A stretch of 64,000 bases of DNA from Candidatus Saccharimonadota bacterium (GCA_030537075.1 JAUNOS010000001.1:156079-220078), one strand, 5' to 3'; counted from the stretch's first letter, positions 16,818 to 25,653 are shown. Numbers and translations: made by a program. Notes: generated by a model not told the origin, from the sequence alone.

Positions 16818-17102
16818 ATGGGACAAAGTCAAACATCATCTTCACCTCAAGACAGGCGCATCAACATCGCCATAGCAGTAGCGAGCCTTCTGGGACTGTT
16901 CATCCTCTGCGATCTCGCATTTCTCGGCAATACCATGTTTTATGTAAAGTGGGCGGAGTGCGGCCGAAAACCGATTATTCTGTATGATCCAAACCCGCTT
17001 GATGCAGCGAGAAGTCGGCAGATTATCGACCCACCTGCACTGGCGCTTAAGAGAGGGTATCCGCACTATATATGCTCTCTTGATGACAGTCGAGTCAACT
17101 AG
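16818..17102 (+). CDS. small membrane protein paired with the SGNH hydrolase
   Basis: 94 residues with one membrane segment (about 17-38) and a short extracytoplasmic C-terminus carrying two cysteines (AECGRKP and YICSLD) that could form a disulfide. It starts one base after the SGNH stop, with AAGGAG inside the end of that gene, so the two are co-translated. It may assist export or anchoring of the hydrolase; this rests only on adjacency. No family recognised. Confidence 0.65.
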   Translation: MGQSQTSSSPQDRRINIAIAVASLLGLFILCDLAFLGNTMFYVKWAECGRKPIILYDPNPLDAARSRQIIDPPALALKRGYPHYICSLDDSRVN

Positions 17103-17188
17103 CGTCCTGTAATTATCACAACACACCACATCTAGAGCTTGTCCATGGAAAAATGCTATAATAAAACCCCATGGAGGTGAGTAAAATC

Positions 17189-18778
17189 ATGGCAACACAA
17201 ACAGGGAAAAAGTATATTTTCGTCACAGGCGGCGTGCTGTCGGGCGTCGGCAAGGGCATCACGGCGGCCAGTATCGGGGCGGTGCTGCAGGCGAAGGGTA
17301 TCAGCGTGTCGGTGCAGAAGTGTGACCCGTACTTGAACGTTGACGCGGGGTTGCTGAACCCTAAGGAGCACGGCGAATGTTTTGTCACCAAGGACGGCGC
17401 CGAAACCGACCTGGACCTTGGGCATTATGAGCGTTTTTTGGACCTGGAATTGACGCGGAAAAATTCGACACTCTCAGGGCGGCTACTGCGCGATCTGATC
17501 AATGATGAACGAGCTGGCAAATTCGGCGGCAAAACCGTGCAGCTGGTGCCGCACCTGACCAACGCCATCAAGCGCGCCATCCACGAAGCGGCCGACGGCG
17601 ACGTACATCTGGTGGAGATCGGCGGTACGGTGGGAGATTATGAATCGCTGAGTTTTATCGAGGCTATTCGCGACTTTGCTCATGAGGTGGGTCGCGAGAA
17701 CTGCCTGTTTGTTCATGTGGTGTATGTGCCGTTTCTGGAGGCGAGTCAGGAGTATAAGACCAAACCTGCCCAGAACGCCCTGGCCGATCTGCGCGGCTTT
17801 GGTATCATGCCCGATGTAGTGGCGGTGCGCACCGAGGGCCACAATATACCGCCACGCAGTGTCGGTGAAAAAATTGCCATTTCTTCAGGGGTGCGCCAAG
17901 AGGGCATCATCATGATGCCAAATGTCGATACCGTGTACGAGGTGCCACTGACGGTCAGTCGCGACCTCGGTTCGCTGCTCAGCGAATTTACGGGCAATCC
18001 AGCGACGCCGGAATTGTCACGCTGGCAGCAGCTGGCGGAGCGCGACACCATCGAGTATGCTAAAGAGGTGACGGTCGGCCTGGTGGCGAAGTATATCGAC
18101 AATGGCGACACCTATCTTTCCGTAACTGAGGCGCTGAAAGCGGCAGCCTGGGCGAACAAAAGCGAGATCACCATCCGTTGGATCAATGCCGAGGCGGTGA
18201 CCGATGAGGAGCTGACCAGTGTCGATGCAGTGGTGGTGCCAGGCGGCTTTGGCGAGCGCGGCGTGGAAGGGAAGATTCAGGCTGCTGAGTATTGTATAAA
18301 AAACAACAAGCCGTATCTGGGCATCTGCCTGGGGCTGCAAGTAGCGGTGATCACGGCGGCGCGTCTGGGCGGCGTGGTGGGGGCGAACAGTGAAGAATTT
18401 GGTGCTGGCCCTGGCGAAAACGTGGTCTATCTGATGGACGGCCAGGCCGGCAAGGAATCGACGGGCGGCACCATGCGCCTGGGCGATTATCCAGCGGTGC
18501 TGCGTGAAGGGTCACTGGCGGCCCGCACCTACGAAAAAACAGAGGCGACGGAGCGTCATCGGCACCGCTATGAAGTGAATCAAGAATTTATTCAAGCTAT
18601 CGCGGCGGGCGGATTGGCCATTTCTGGCACCTCGCCAGATGGCAGCCTGGTGGAGTTCGTGGAGGCGCCCGCAGCTGACTATTTCATCGCCACCCAAGCC
18701 CACCCAGAATTTCGCTCTCACCCCTTCCGGCCACACCCACTCTTCGACGGCCTCATCCGTGCTGTCTTGACAAAATAA
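17189..18778 (+). CDS. pyrG: CTP synthase
   Basis: 529-residue cytoplasmic enzyme converting UTP to CTP with ATP and glutamine. The synthetase domain opens with KYIFVTGGVLSGVGKG and contains CDPYLNVDAG. The glutaminase domain has the nucleophile in GICLGLQ (about Cys380) and the His-Glu pair in AHPEF near residue 505. ATG 17189 is preferred over ATG 17171 because GGAGGTGA lies between them and the family begins right before KYIF. A TATAAT at 17156-17161 gives a short leader. Confidence 0.97.
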   Translation: MATQTGKKYIFVTGGVLSGVGKGITAASIGAVLQAKGISVSVQKCDPYLNVDAGLLNPKEHGECFVTKDGAETDLDLGHYERFLDLELTRKNSTLSGRLLRDLINDERAGKFGGKTVQLVPHLTNAIKRAIHEAADGDVHLVEIGGTVGDYESLSFIEAIRDFAHEVGRENCLFVHVVYVPFLEASQEYKTKPAQNALADLRGFGIMPDVVAVRTEGHNIPPRSVGEKIAISSGVRQEGIIMMPNVDTVYEVPLTVSRDLGSLLSEFTGNPATPELSRWQQLAERDTIEYAKEVTVGLVAKYIDNGDTYLSVTEALKAAAWANKSEITIRWINAEAVTDEELTSVDAVVVPGGFGERGVEGKIQAAEYCIKNNKPYLGICLGLQVAVITAARLGGVVGANSEEFGAGPGENVVYLMDGQAGKESTGGTMRLGDYPAVLREGSLAARTYEKTEATERHRHRYEVNQEFIQAIAAGGLAISGTSPDGSLVEFVEAPAADYFIATQAHPEFRSHPFRPHPLFDGLIRAVLTK

Positions 18779-18795
18779 GACGCTTGTGCTAATAT
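18767..18795 (+). promoter_or_regulatory. promoter overlapping the pyrG 3' end
   Basis: -35 TTGACA (18767-18772), 17-base spacer, -10 TAATAT (18790-18795). The -35 sits inside the last codons of pyrG. It would start the transcript of the 50-residue gene and the acidic 357-residue gene. Confidence 0.75.
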
Positions 18796-18828
18796 AGGGG
18801 AAAGAATAGCAATAAACAGGAAACACAC

Positions 18829-18981
18829 ATGAACACCCCCGACGAACAAGCGACCACCACACCGCAAAACGGCTTTACGCACGACGACATGTCAGCATTG
18901 GAGTACGTGCTGCATCACGTCAAGGGCTCGAGCGCCAGCTCGGTCACGCTGCTGCAGCTGGAAGAGATGGCGGAAGAGTAA
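18829..18981 (+). CDS. hypothetical small protein, 50 aa
   Basis: A 50-codon frame, MNTPDEQATTTPQNGF onward, ending LLQLEEMAEE: a disordered N-terminus and an acidic helical C-terminus. CAGGAAAC precedes the ATG, and a complete promoter lies 34 bases upstream. It is followed after 41 bases by the acidic 357-residue gene and probably shares its transcript. No family recognised. Confidence 0.5.
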   Translation: MNTPDEQATTTPQNGFTHDDMSALEYVLHHVKGSSASSVTLLQLEEMAEE

Positions 18982-19022
18982 GTAGTATATATTAAAAACA
19001 CAAATAAAAAGGAGAATAAAAC

Positions 19023-20096
19023 ATGAGTGAACACGACCATAATCCAGTAAGCGGCGCACCGAGCGATCGCGACCGAGAACTGGGGGAGGCGGTATCTAAA
19101 AAGGTGCTGCTCGGCACACTTGGGAAGGAGGGTCTACAGGGTGTAGTTGAAACGCTCAATACAGGTGATGATCCGGACCGCGCAGAGCAAACTTACCCTA
19201 CTCTTGCAGCAGAAATAGAAGAGACAGAGCGTGAAATGTTCCGAGAACAGGGCGTTGATGTCGATGACGATGACGATGATGATGGCGAAGACGAAGACCC
19301 CCTTGCGCCGGAAGAGCCTCGCCCGATACTCGAGCAATGGATGACGGGGGAGCCAGAAGCCGAGCACCGCGAGGCATTTCTGCTTAAGCACCTAGAAGAA
19401 GTAAATAGTGGGCTCGAGAAGCAAGGGGGCCCAAGGGGATATGGCACGCTCTATGGTGAGGAGTACAAGCTTAATGATGATGCGGAGGTGGCTGCTAAGC
19501 TGGTGGAATACATCAGGCTCATCGAGGATAAGCAGGGCGTCTTTGAGCAGCTGAGGGGCTTTGGCTATGACTGGGCTATTATGCAGCATATGGCGGAGCT
19601 AAATCAGGCTGAGGTAAAAATTGACGATATCAAAGAGTACTGTAAGGAGTTGTTAAAAGATCCTCGCGATTACGACATAGCTTACCCGATGGTCGCAAGT
19701 ATCAATGCGTTACGTCAGCGTGGCGTGGATATGGATGCTATTATTAAAGATGTTGTAAAAAACGGGAATCGGGGTTATAAGTATCTCGAGGACCACTTTG
19801 GTGACTTTATATTTGGTGATGGTGAGCAATTTGACTTGCCCAAGGCTCGGGAGAATGCGCTGCGACGCCTTGATATGCTACTTAGAGTATCTGGCGGTCA
19901 TGGAGAGCAAGAGAAAGAAGACATGTACGACTGCATCTTAGGAGATTCTAATGCTGTCTGGGGCATGGTGCAGTATCAATTGACTCTGGAAGAGCTGGAG
20001 AAGTTGTTTAAGAGGCATGGAATTGATACTGGGTCATTGAGCGATATTTATCAGGAGATGCAGAATGTTATGGATGAGCAGGAGCAGAATCCTTAA
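19023..20096 (+). CDS. acidic hypothetical protein, 357 aa
   Basis: Soluble, strongly acidic protein without a recognised family. Residues 1-75 are helical and charged; about 78-92 is an almost pure Asp/Glu run (VDVDDDDDDDGEDED); the remainder is helical with repeated Tyr/Leu/Glu-rich segments (EEYKLNDD, LEDHFGDF). A strong AAAAAGGAG ribosome binding site gives the start. It is followed by a terminator and shares the promoter at 18767. No catalytic motif is visible. Confidence 0.65.
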   Translation: MSEHDHNPVSGAPSDRDRELGEAVSKKVLLGTLGKEGLQGVVETLNTGDDPDRAEQTYPTLAAEIEETEREMFREQGVDVDDDDDDDGEDEDPLAPEEPRPILEQWMTGEPEAEHREAFLLKHLEEVNSGLEKQGGPRGYGTLYGEEYKLNDDAEVAAKLVEYIRLIEDKQGVFEQLRGFGYDWAIMQHMAELNQAEVKIDDIKEYCKELLKDPRDYDIAYPMVASINALRQRGVDMDAIIKDVVKNGNRGYKYLEDHFGDFIFGDGEQFDLPKARENALRRLDMLLRVSGGHGEQEKEDMYDCILGDSNAVWGMVQYQLTLEELEKLFKRHGIDTGSLSDIYQEMQNVMDEQEQNP

Positions 20097-20120
20097 GTTC
20101 TAAAGCAACGACTCTCTAGG

Positions 20121-20151
20121 GAAACACCCCGGCATCACCCCGGGGTGTTTC
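20121..20151 (+). terminator. hairpin terminator
   Basis: GAAACACCCCGG, a 7-base loop and CCGGGGTGTTTC, with a short T-rich tail, 25 bases after the acidic protein gene and just before the argS promoter. Confidence 0.75.
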
Positions 20152-20191
20152 ATTTGAGAAAAGGCGGGGGCGGTGGTATAATTTAACAGAT

Positions 20192-21820
20192 ATGGAACAG
20201 AAGATAGTTGAGATTATTCAGCGGCGGTTTGGTGTGGCGGCGACGGTGACACTGACGCGGCCGGACCCGCAGTTCGGCGACTGGGCGACGAATGTGGCAC
20301 TTCAGTTGGCCGGTCCGCTGGGCAAAAACCCGCGCGAGATCGCGGAGCAGGTGGCGGAAGAGTTGCGCCAGACGGGCGAGTTTTCTGAGGTCAGCGTGGC
20401 TGGTCCGGGATTTATCAATCTTCGCCTGAGCGACCAGGCACTGCTTGATAGTCTGAAAACCCGCCCAGCGACGACTCGCACCGGCCGCACGGTGGTTATC
20501 GAAACCAATAACCCCAATCCGTTCAAGGCCATGCACATCGGCCATGCCTTTAATGCCATTTTGGCGGATACCATCGCAAATCTCTTGGCGATGAGCGGCG
20601 CGCGGCTGCACCGGGTGAGCTATCACGGTGATGTCGGGACGCATGTGGGTAAGAGCATGTGGGCGATTTTGCGTTTTATCGATGGCGACGCCGGGAAGCT
20701 CGAGAGCGTGGCGCCAGCGGAGCGCAACACCTTTATGAGCAAGATGTATGCTGAGGGCGCGCGGGCATTTAAGGAGGATGAGGCGGCCAAGGCGGAGATC
20801 ATGGAGCTGGCGCGGCAGTCATTTACCCTGGATGATCCGCTCTACAAACAGGTGTATGAGACCTGCAAGCAGTGGAGCTTTGATGAGATTGATGCCAATA
20901 TGCGGCGTATCGGCAACTTGCCCATCGAAAAGCGCTATCTGGAAAGCGAGGCTGATGCGACCGGTGTGCCGATCGTCAAGGCGCATGTGCCGGATGTCTT
21001 CCAGGAGTCTGACGGTGCATTGGTCTTTAAGGGCAGCGAATATGGCAGCTTCGACAATGTATTCGTCACCTCTCAGGGACTGGGGCTGTATGGCGCGCGC
21101 GATATCGGTCTGATGCGGCTGAAGCATGATGATTTTCAGGCGGAAAAAAGCTATATCGTGACGGCCGAGGAGCAGCGAGATTATTTCAAGGGTGCCATCA
21201 AGGCGGCTGAGCTGTGCATGCCGGATATGGCGGGCGTGACGGAGAATATCTCGACGGGGACTGTCAAATTGACCACAGGGAAAATGAGCTCGCGTAGCGG
21301 CGATGTCGTCACTATTGGCTGGCTGTTTGATGAGTTTAGCAAGGCGATTCGTCAACGGGGCGGTGAGCCGACGGATGAGGTGGTGGCTGGTGCGCTGCGC
21401 TATCAATTCCTCAAGGTGAAAATTGGCAGCGACGTGGTGTTTGACATCAATGAAGCGGTCAGTCTGACGGGCAACACCGGCAGTTACCTGCAGTATGCCC
21501 ATGCTCGGGCGCGGGGTATTTTGGCCAAGGCGACGGCTCAGGTCACGTTCCCGACGGCGCTCTATGAGGAAGATCGGGCGCTGGTACGGGCGCTGAGCGA
21601 ATACCGTGAAGTGGTGGAGCGTGCCAGTGAAAGCCTGGAGCCGCACCATATTTGCCACTATCTGTTTGAGCTAGCGCAGGAATTCAATCGCTACTATGAA
21701 AAAAACCAAGTGGTGGGCAATGAAAAGGAAGCGCACCGCGTGGGTCTGGTGGCCGTCTATGCTGATATCTTGCAGGCGGGCCTGGCGATTTTGGGCATCG
21801 CGGCGCCAGAAAAGCTGTAA
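20192..21820 (+). CDS. argS: arginyl-tRNA synthetase
   Basis: 542-residue class I synthetase charging tRNA-Arg. The HIGH motif occurs in KAMHIGHAFN (about residues 110-119) and the KMSKS motif as KMSSRSG (about 364). The C-terminal helical anticodon-binding domain has HARARGI and ends with the DALM-like region. The N-terminal tRNA D-loop domain is present (FGDWATNVALQL). A TGGTATAAT -10 (20177-20182) ends 9 nt before the ATG. The stop TAATG shares its last A with the start of the next gene. Confidence 0.96.
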   Translation: MEQKIVEIIQRRFGVAATVTLTRPDPQFGDWATNVALQLAGPLGKNPREIAEQVAEELRQTGEFSEVSVAGPGFINLRLSDQALLDSLKTRPATTRTGRTVVIETNNPNPFKAMHIGHAFNAILADTIANLLAMSGARLHRVSYHGDVGTHVGKSMWAILRFIDGDAGKLESVAPAERNTFMSKMYAEGARAFKEDEAAKAEIMELARQSFTLDDPLYKQVYETCKQWSFDEIDANMRRIGNLPIEKRYLESEADATGVPIVKAHVPDVFQESDGALVFKGSEYGSFDNVFVTSQGLGLYGARDIGLMRLKHDDFQAEKSYIVTAEEQRDYFKGAIKAAELCMPDMAGVTENISTGTVKLTTGKMSSRSGDVVTIGWLFDEFSKAIRQRGGEPTDEVVAGALRYQFLKVKIGSDVVFDINEAVSLTGNTGSYLQYAHARARGILAKATAQVTFPTALYEEDRALVRALSEYREVVERASESLEPHHICHYLFELAQEFNRYYEKNQVVGNEKEAHRVGLVAVYADILQAGLAILGIAAPEKL

Positions 21821-22890
21821 TGCATGATATTGCGACTAACATCTTGACGCCGAAGCGGCGTGTGGCCGAGGCGGATCCGAATATTCAGCGGGAGCGGCTG
21901 CTTGAGTCTCAGGCGCTGCGCTTGATTAAGGCGACATATGAGCAGTCGGCGAAGCGGTTTGATGATATGATTGAGGCGGCGGTCGAGGTTGGTGGGCTGG
22001 TGCGGCGGACGCTGGATTTTGCACCAACCACCGGGCTGACACCTCCGTTGACGCCGCACAGTGTGGCTGATCGAGAGGCGACTAACTGTTTTGGCTATGC
22101 TATCGTGGCGTCGGAGTGTCTGGAGCAGCTAGGAATGGAACATTTTATCGGTTATGCCAATCAGCACGCCTTCGTCATGTTGGTGGACCGAAAAAGCGAT
22201 CGCTCCTTTATGCTTGACGTGGCAAATAAAGAGCTATATCAAGAAACAACACAGGCAATTGGTGGTGAGGATGTGATCCAGCAACTTGAGTTGGGCAATC
22301 TGCGAGCGATCAACGTGCTTGATAGTCGTGTGTTGATTCGGCAGCTGCCGCCCATGGCGTCGGTGAGCGCCTTTGTTGGCGAGCGGCCGTGGCTATCGTA
22401 TGCGCCGACCGACAGCGCTGCGGAGCGGTGGCATGAGCCAAAGCCGCGTGACTACCTTTTGCAGCTTATCACGCTGCCATCAGTGCCCGGCCGGCAAGTG
22501 CTGGTTCAGCAGCTGAATGCGCTGATCGCGTCAGCCAAAGGCGACGATGTGGAGGCGCACCATCAACTGAGCGATCTGGCCGGGCTGTATTTGGATGTCG
22601 ATCCGCGCAATAACCTTGCGGTGATGGAAACACTTTGCCGGCGATTGATCGCGAACCACATGAGCCGGCATGCGCTGCACATTGCCGAAGTGGTGGATGC
22701 GAGCCTGGCACCGGGCGATCGGTCAAAAAATCAGCTTTTTCTGCCAGATATGATGCGCCGGGTAGCGCGGTGTCTCGGAGATGCTGCGCTGATGGAGCAG
22801 GCGGTAGCGCGCTATGAGGGGTTGCCGCGTAACAGTTTGACGTGCGGCAAGCTGAAAAAAGCCAAGCAACAGTTGCGCGCTATGGTATAA
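21820..22890 (+). CDS. possible transglutaminase/papain-fold protein
   Basis: 356 residues, family not firmly recognised. The segment TNCFGYAIVASECLEQLGM, then NQHAFVML and FMLDVAN, has the Cys90-His116-Asp133 order and spacing of transglutaminase-like cysteine peptidase folds. The C-terminal 150 residues are helical, TPR-like in feel, with NNLAVMETLCRRL. The ATG overlaps the argS stop by one base, so it is translationally coupled. Cytoplasmic, as no signal is seen. An amide-hydrolysing or cross-linking activity is inference; the triad may equally be inactive. Confidence 0.55.
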   Translation: MHDIATNILTPKRRVAEADPNIQRERLLESQALRLIKATYEQSAKRFDDMIEAAVEVGGLVRRTLDFAPTTGLTPPLTPHSVADREATNCFGYAIVASECLEQLGMEHFIGYANQHAFVMLVDRKSDRSFMLDVANKELYQETTQAIGGEDVIQQLELGNLRAINVLDSRVLIRQLPPMASVSAFVGERPWLSYAPTDSAAERWHEPKPRDYLLQLITLPSVPGRQVLVQQLNALIASAKGDDVEAHHQLSDLAGLYLDVDPRNNLAVMETLCRRLIANHMSRHALHIAEVVDASLAPGDRSKNQLFLPDMMRRVARCLGDAALMEQAVARYEGLPRNSLTCGKLKKAKQQLRAMV

Positions 22891-22925
22891 TAATGGCAGA
22901 AAATAATTGTCAAAAAGGAGTTTTT

Positions 22926-23330
22926 ATGGCAGAAAAGAAAGCAACCAAGAAGCCAGCGCTGAAAAAGCCAAGCGTGGCAGCACTGAAGGCAAAGGCGGCC
23001 AGCGCTAAGCAGCATGGCGGCGGGTTTATGGAATTTATCCGCACCCAAGGCGTGGTTGGCCTGGCAGTTGGTTTGGCTATCGGTACTGCGGCTGGCGACA
23101 CCGTGAAGAAGTTGGTGGCAGCGTTCATTGACCCGCTGGTGCAGCTGATCATCGGTTCTCAGGAGGGTCTGCAGGCGGCTTCATTTACCGTCGAAGTAGC
23201 TGGCCGCAAGGGCGAATTCCTTTACGGCGCCTTTATCAGCTCGCTCATCACCCTGCTGGCAGTGGCCTTCGTGGTCTACGCCATCATCCACTTTTTGAAG
23301 CTGGACAAATTGGATAAGAAGAAGGATTAG
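22926..23330 (+). CDS. mscL: large-conductance mechanosensitive channel MscL
   Basis: 134-residue membrane channel that opens under membrane tension to release solutes. A Lys/Ala-rich N-terminal extension of about 35 residues precedes the MscL core FMEFIRTQGVVGLAVGLAIG, the second half of M1, an extracellular loop, and M2 near FLYGAFISSLITLLAV. The start is ATG 22926 with AAAAAGGAG before it. A TGGTATAAT (22886-22891) lies inside the end of the upstream gene. The core is usual in length; the basic extension is unusual. Confidence 0.93.
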   Translation: MAEKKATKKPALKKPSVAALKAKAASAKQHGGGFMEFIRTQGVVGLAVGLAIGTAAGDTVKKLVAAFIDPLVQLIIGSQEGLQAASFTVEVAGRKGEFLYGAFISSLITLLAVAFVVYAIIHFLKLDKLDKKKD

Positions 23331-23346
23331 GAGCTCAACTCATAGC

Positions 23347-23375
23347 AATGCCCGCTTATAGCAAGCGGGCATTTT
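23347..23375 (+). terminator. Rho-independent terminator of mscL
   Basis: AATGCCCGCTT and AAGCGGGCATT with loop ATAGC, followed by TT, 16 bases after the mscL stop. Confidence 0.9.
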
Positions 23376-23429
23376 CTTGAGTGTACTATATTGACTATCT
23401 AAAATAAAAATGCTATAATAAGTTATACT

Positions 23430-24059
23430 ATGAGCTTAGAAACACGGCCCGTTCCTGGTCCATCGCCGATATTTATTGAGCGGCACGCATGTAGCACACG
23501 TACCCCAGATGTCGTTTTGCGTCGTGCTGGCGCCAAAGAGTGGGAGGGTAGTCCTGGCGTCTGGTCTATCCCGCTGGATGATGCGGTAATTGGGCGAGCA
23601 AATATCGGTGTTGATATAATGTCGCTACCAGAAGGATATGGTATTGTGGGCGGAGCGGCTCGTAATGTGCTTGAGGCGGTAGTACATCCAGACACCCAGC
23701 TCTCGCGCCCGCGTGATATTGATGCAAAATTCTTCTCTGAGCAGGGCGGCGAGCGACTTGATAATAGTCGGGAGCATGAAATATCTATGGCATTGTCGCC
23801 GCGTGATACGGAAAACGGGCATGGTATCAGTGAGGTATCAAGTATAAGGGAATGGCTGCGATCCTGTGATTTTACGCTTAACCAGTCAGTTGTGTACGGT
23901 GACATGCTGCACACAACAACCAATGCGGTGGGCGACATGATAAATTACATAATTCGTCCAACGACGTATGAGCATACACGGGAACACCAGCTGAGTCTAA
24001 AATTGGCACTGAAGGCGTTAAGGCTACTGGCCGAACTAAAGGTTGATGGTATTGAATGA
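23430..24059 (+). CDS. nucleotidyltransferase-like head domain (probable 5' part of a split gene)
   Basis: 209 residues. YGIVGGAARNVLEAV followed by RDIDAKFF matches the GG...R and DxD signature of the polymerase-beta superfamily as in poly(A)/CCA-adding enzymes, so a metal-dependent nucleotidyl transfer is likely. Later residues (LNQSVVYGD, GDMINYI) continue that family pattern. The frame ends at TGA 24057, where the next frame takes over with a helical domain, suggesting one protein of about 320 residues broken by a frameshift. A TATAAT at 23414-23419 precedes the ATG. Confidence 0.65.
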   Translation: MSLETRPVPGPSPIFIERHACSTRTPDVVLRRAGAKEWEGSPGVWSIPLDDAVIGRANIGVDIMSLPEGYGIVGGAARNVLEAVVHPDTQLSRPRDIDAKFFSEQGGERLDNSREHEISMALSPRDTENGHGISEVSSIREWLRSCDFTLNQSVVYGDMLHTTTNAVGDMINYIIRPTTYEHTREHQLSLKLALKALRLLAELKVDGIE

Positions 24060-24399
24060 AGAGGCCTCTATCCGCGGAATTAACTTGAAGCACGAGGTTT
24101 ACATTGAGGAGTCTAGTCGTATATTTTGGCACACACTGAACCTAGATAAGGCACTTGAACGTGGAGTTAACGTGGCGAGGCAGTATCTTGTTAGTATGGA
24201 AAAATCAGGGATGTCACTGCCTGTCAGAGGTGGCAGTAACCCGATCGAGGTGTACGGCAGATTGATCAAAAGGATACCTTCTTTTGTTCCTTCGGAAAAA
24301 GTAGGGGAGTTGCTTAAGACTCCGTGGGTTGGGCGACCGCGAGAGACCATTCTGCGTGATATGGGCTTGATAGGCCTAGGAAATCAGCGTCCCCACTGA
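24046..24399 (+). CDS. helical domain, probable 3' part of the split nucleotidyltransferase-like gene
   Basis: 117 residues in a different frame, overlapping the upstream frame by 14 bases. It starts MVLNEEASIRGINLKHEV and is helical (FWHTLNLDKALERG, then RLIKRIPSF), as expected for the C-terminal domain of a nucleotidyltransferase. ATG 24046 has no ribosome binding site. Either it is translated by coupling or frameshift, or the gene is broken, or the read has an indel. Its end overlaps pyrH by 24 bases, tail to tail. Confidence 0.5.
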   Translation: MVLNEEASIRGINLKHEVYIEESSRIFWHTLNLDKALERGVNVARQYLVSMEKSGMSLPVRGGSNPIEVYGRLIKRIPSFVPSEKVGELLKTPWVGRPRETILRDMGLIGLGNQRPH

Positions 24400-25080
24400 T
24401 GTGCCGCTCGCTGCGCGGGCGATGTTACCGTCGGTCAGGAGGTCGCAGATGAGGACCGGGATGTGTTCGTCCATGGCGAGGCCGATGGCGGCTTTGTCCA
24501 TGACGGCGATGTCGGGATTGGTCAGTGCGTCGTGGTAGGACAGGGTGTCGAATTTGACGGCATCGGGGAATTTAGTGGGGTCTTTGTCATAGACGCCATC
24601 GACTTTCGTTGTCTTTATGACAACATCACATTGCATTTCTAGCGCTAAGTTTAGTGCGGCGGTGTCAGTGGTCAGGAAGGGTCGGCCGGTGCCGCAGGCC
24701 ACTATGACCACGCGGCCCTTTTTGATATGGCTGAGGGCGCGACGGTAAGTGTAGTGGTCGATAAATTGGTTTACTTCCACGGTGGATAGGGCGCGGGTCG
24801 GCAGGTCAGCATCATTGAACACGTCCGTCAGAGCGATGGCGTTCATCAGGGTGGAGAGCATGCCGATGTTGTGAGCCGAAACTGGCTGGATGCCGTGACC
24901 CATGATTTGGTTGCCGCGGACATAGTTGCCGCCACCCACCATGATGACGATCTCGGCGCCGCTCATCAGTGCTGGCTTGATCTGCTCGGCTATCCAGCGC
25001 GCCCTGCTCGGGTCGAACCCGCTGGTAAAGTCACCTTGTAATTGTTCACCTGAAAGTTTGAGAAGAATGCGTTTGGTCAT
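24376..25080 (-). CDS. pyrH: UMP kinase
   Basis: 234-residue amino-acid-kinase-fold enzyme phosphorylating UMP to UDP, feeding pyrG. It opens RILLKLSGEQLQG and has VMVGGGNYVRG (substrate loop), GTGRPFLTTDTAA and TKVDGVYDKDP, all characteristic of PyrH. The usual bacterial length is about 240. A -10 TACACT (complement of 25087-25092) lies 6 nt before the ATG. tsf and frr, often adjacent, are not here. Confidence 0.96.
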   Translation of the reverse strand: MTKRILLKLSGEQLQGDFTSGFDPSRARWIAEQIKPALMSGAEIVIMVGGGNYVRGNQIMGHGIQPVSAHNIGMLSTLMNAIALTDVFNDADLPTRALSTVEVNQFIDHYTYRRALSHIKKGRVVIVACGTGRPFLTTDTAALNLALEMQCDVVIKTTKVDGVYDKDPTKFPDAVKFDTLSYHDALTNPDIAVMDKAAIGLAMDEHIPVLICDLLTDGNIARAASGTSVGTLIS

Positions 25081-25119
25081 AAGTTTAGTGTAGCACGGGA
25101 GTTGGGGTATAATAAAGTC

Positions 25120-25653
25120 ATGATGAACGCAACACTACTGTGGATTGATCTTGAGATGACCGGTGCCGACCCGGCAGAAGACCGGATTTTAGAGGTCGGG
25201 GCAATTGCGACCGACTGGGAGTTTCGGGAGCTGGGGCGGCTGACAGCCGTGGTACAGGTGGACGAGGCGCTGATGCAGCGGCGCATGGTCGGGCCGTTTT
25301 GGGAGAAATTTAGCGATGTGAGGGATGCGCTGATGGCGCAAAATGCCTCGGGTCAAGCAGTCGAGGATGTTGAGGCGCAGCTGCTGGCCTTCGTGGCAGA
25401 GCATTTTCCGGCGGATCAGCCAGTGCTGCTGGCGGGTAATTCCATCCACCAGGATCGGCGCTTTATCCGCCGCGAGTGGCCACTGCTGGAGAAAAAATTA
25501 CACTACCGGATGCTGGATGTCAGCGCCTGGAAGGTGGTGTTTGAGGGCAAATACCGCAAGAAATTTGCCAAACCAGAAGCCCACCGAGCGCTGGATGACA
25601 TCCGCGGCAGCATCCAGGAGCTGGAGTATTATTTGAAAAAAGTGAAAGTCTAG
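25120..25653 (+). CDS. orn: oligoribonuclease
   Basis: 177-residue DEDDh 3'-5' exonuclease that degrades RNA fragments of 2-5 nt in the last step of RNA decay. Exo I is LLWIDLEMTG, exo II LLAGNSIHQDRRF, and exo III HRALDDIRGS. ATG 25120 is preferred: a TATAAT (25108-25113) ends 6 nt before it, which excludes the longer in-frame start upstream. Divergent from pyrH; the two promoters lie in a 39-base gap. Confidence 0.95.
   Translation: MMNATLLWIDLEMTGADPAEDRILEVGAIATDWEFRELGRLTAVVQVDEALMQRRMVGPFWEKFSDVRDALMAQNASGQAVEDVEAQLLAFVAEHFPADQPVLLAGNSIHQDRRFIRREWPLLEKKLHYRMLDVSAWKVVFEGKYRKKFAKPEAHRALDDIRGSIQELEYYLKKVKV

Noticed and set aside
24043-24045. TTG start for the second half of the nucleotidyltransferase-like gene
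   Set aside because: No ribosome binding site; a frameshift explains the arrangement better. ATG 24046 is given only as the boundary.
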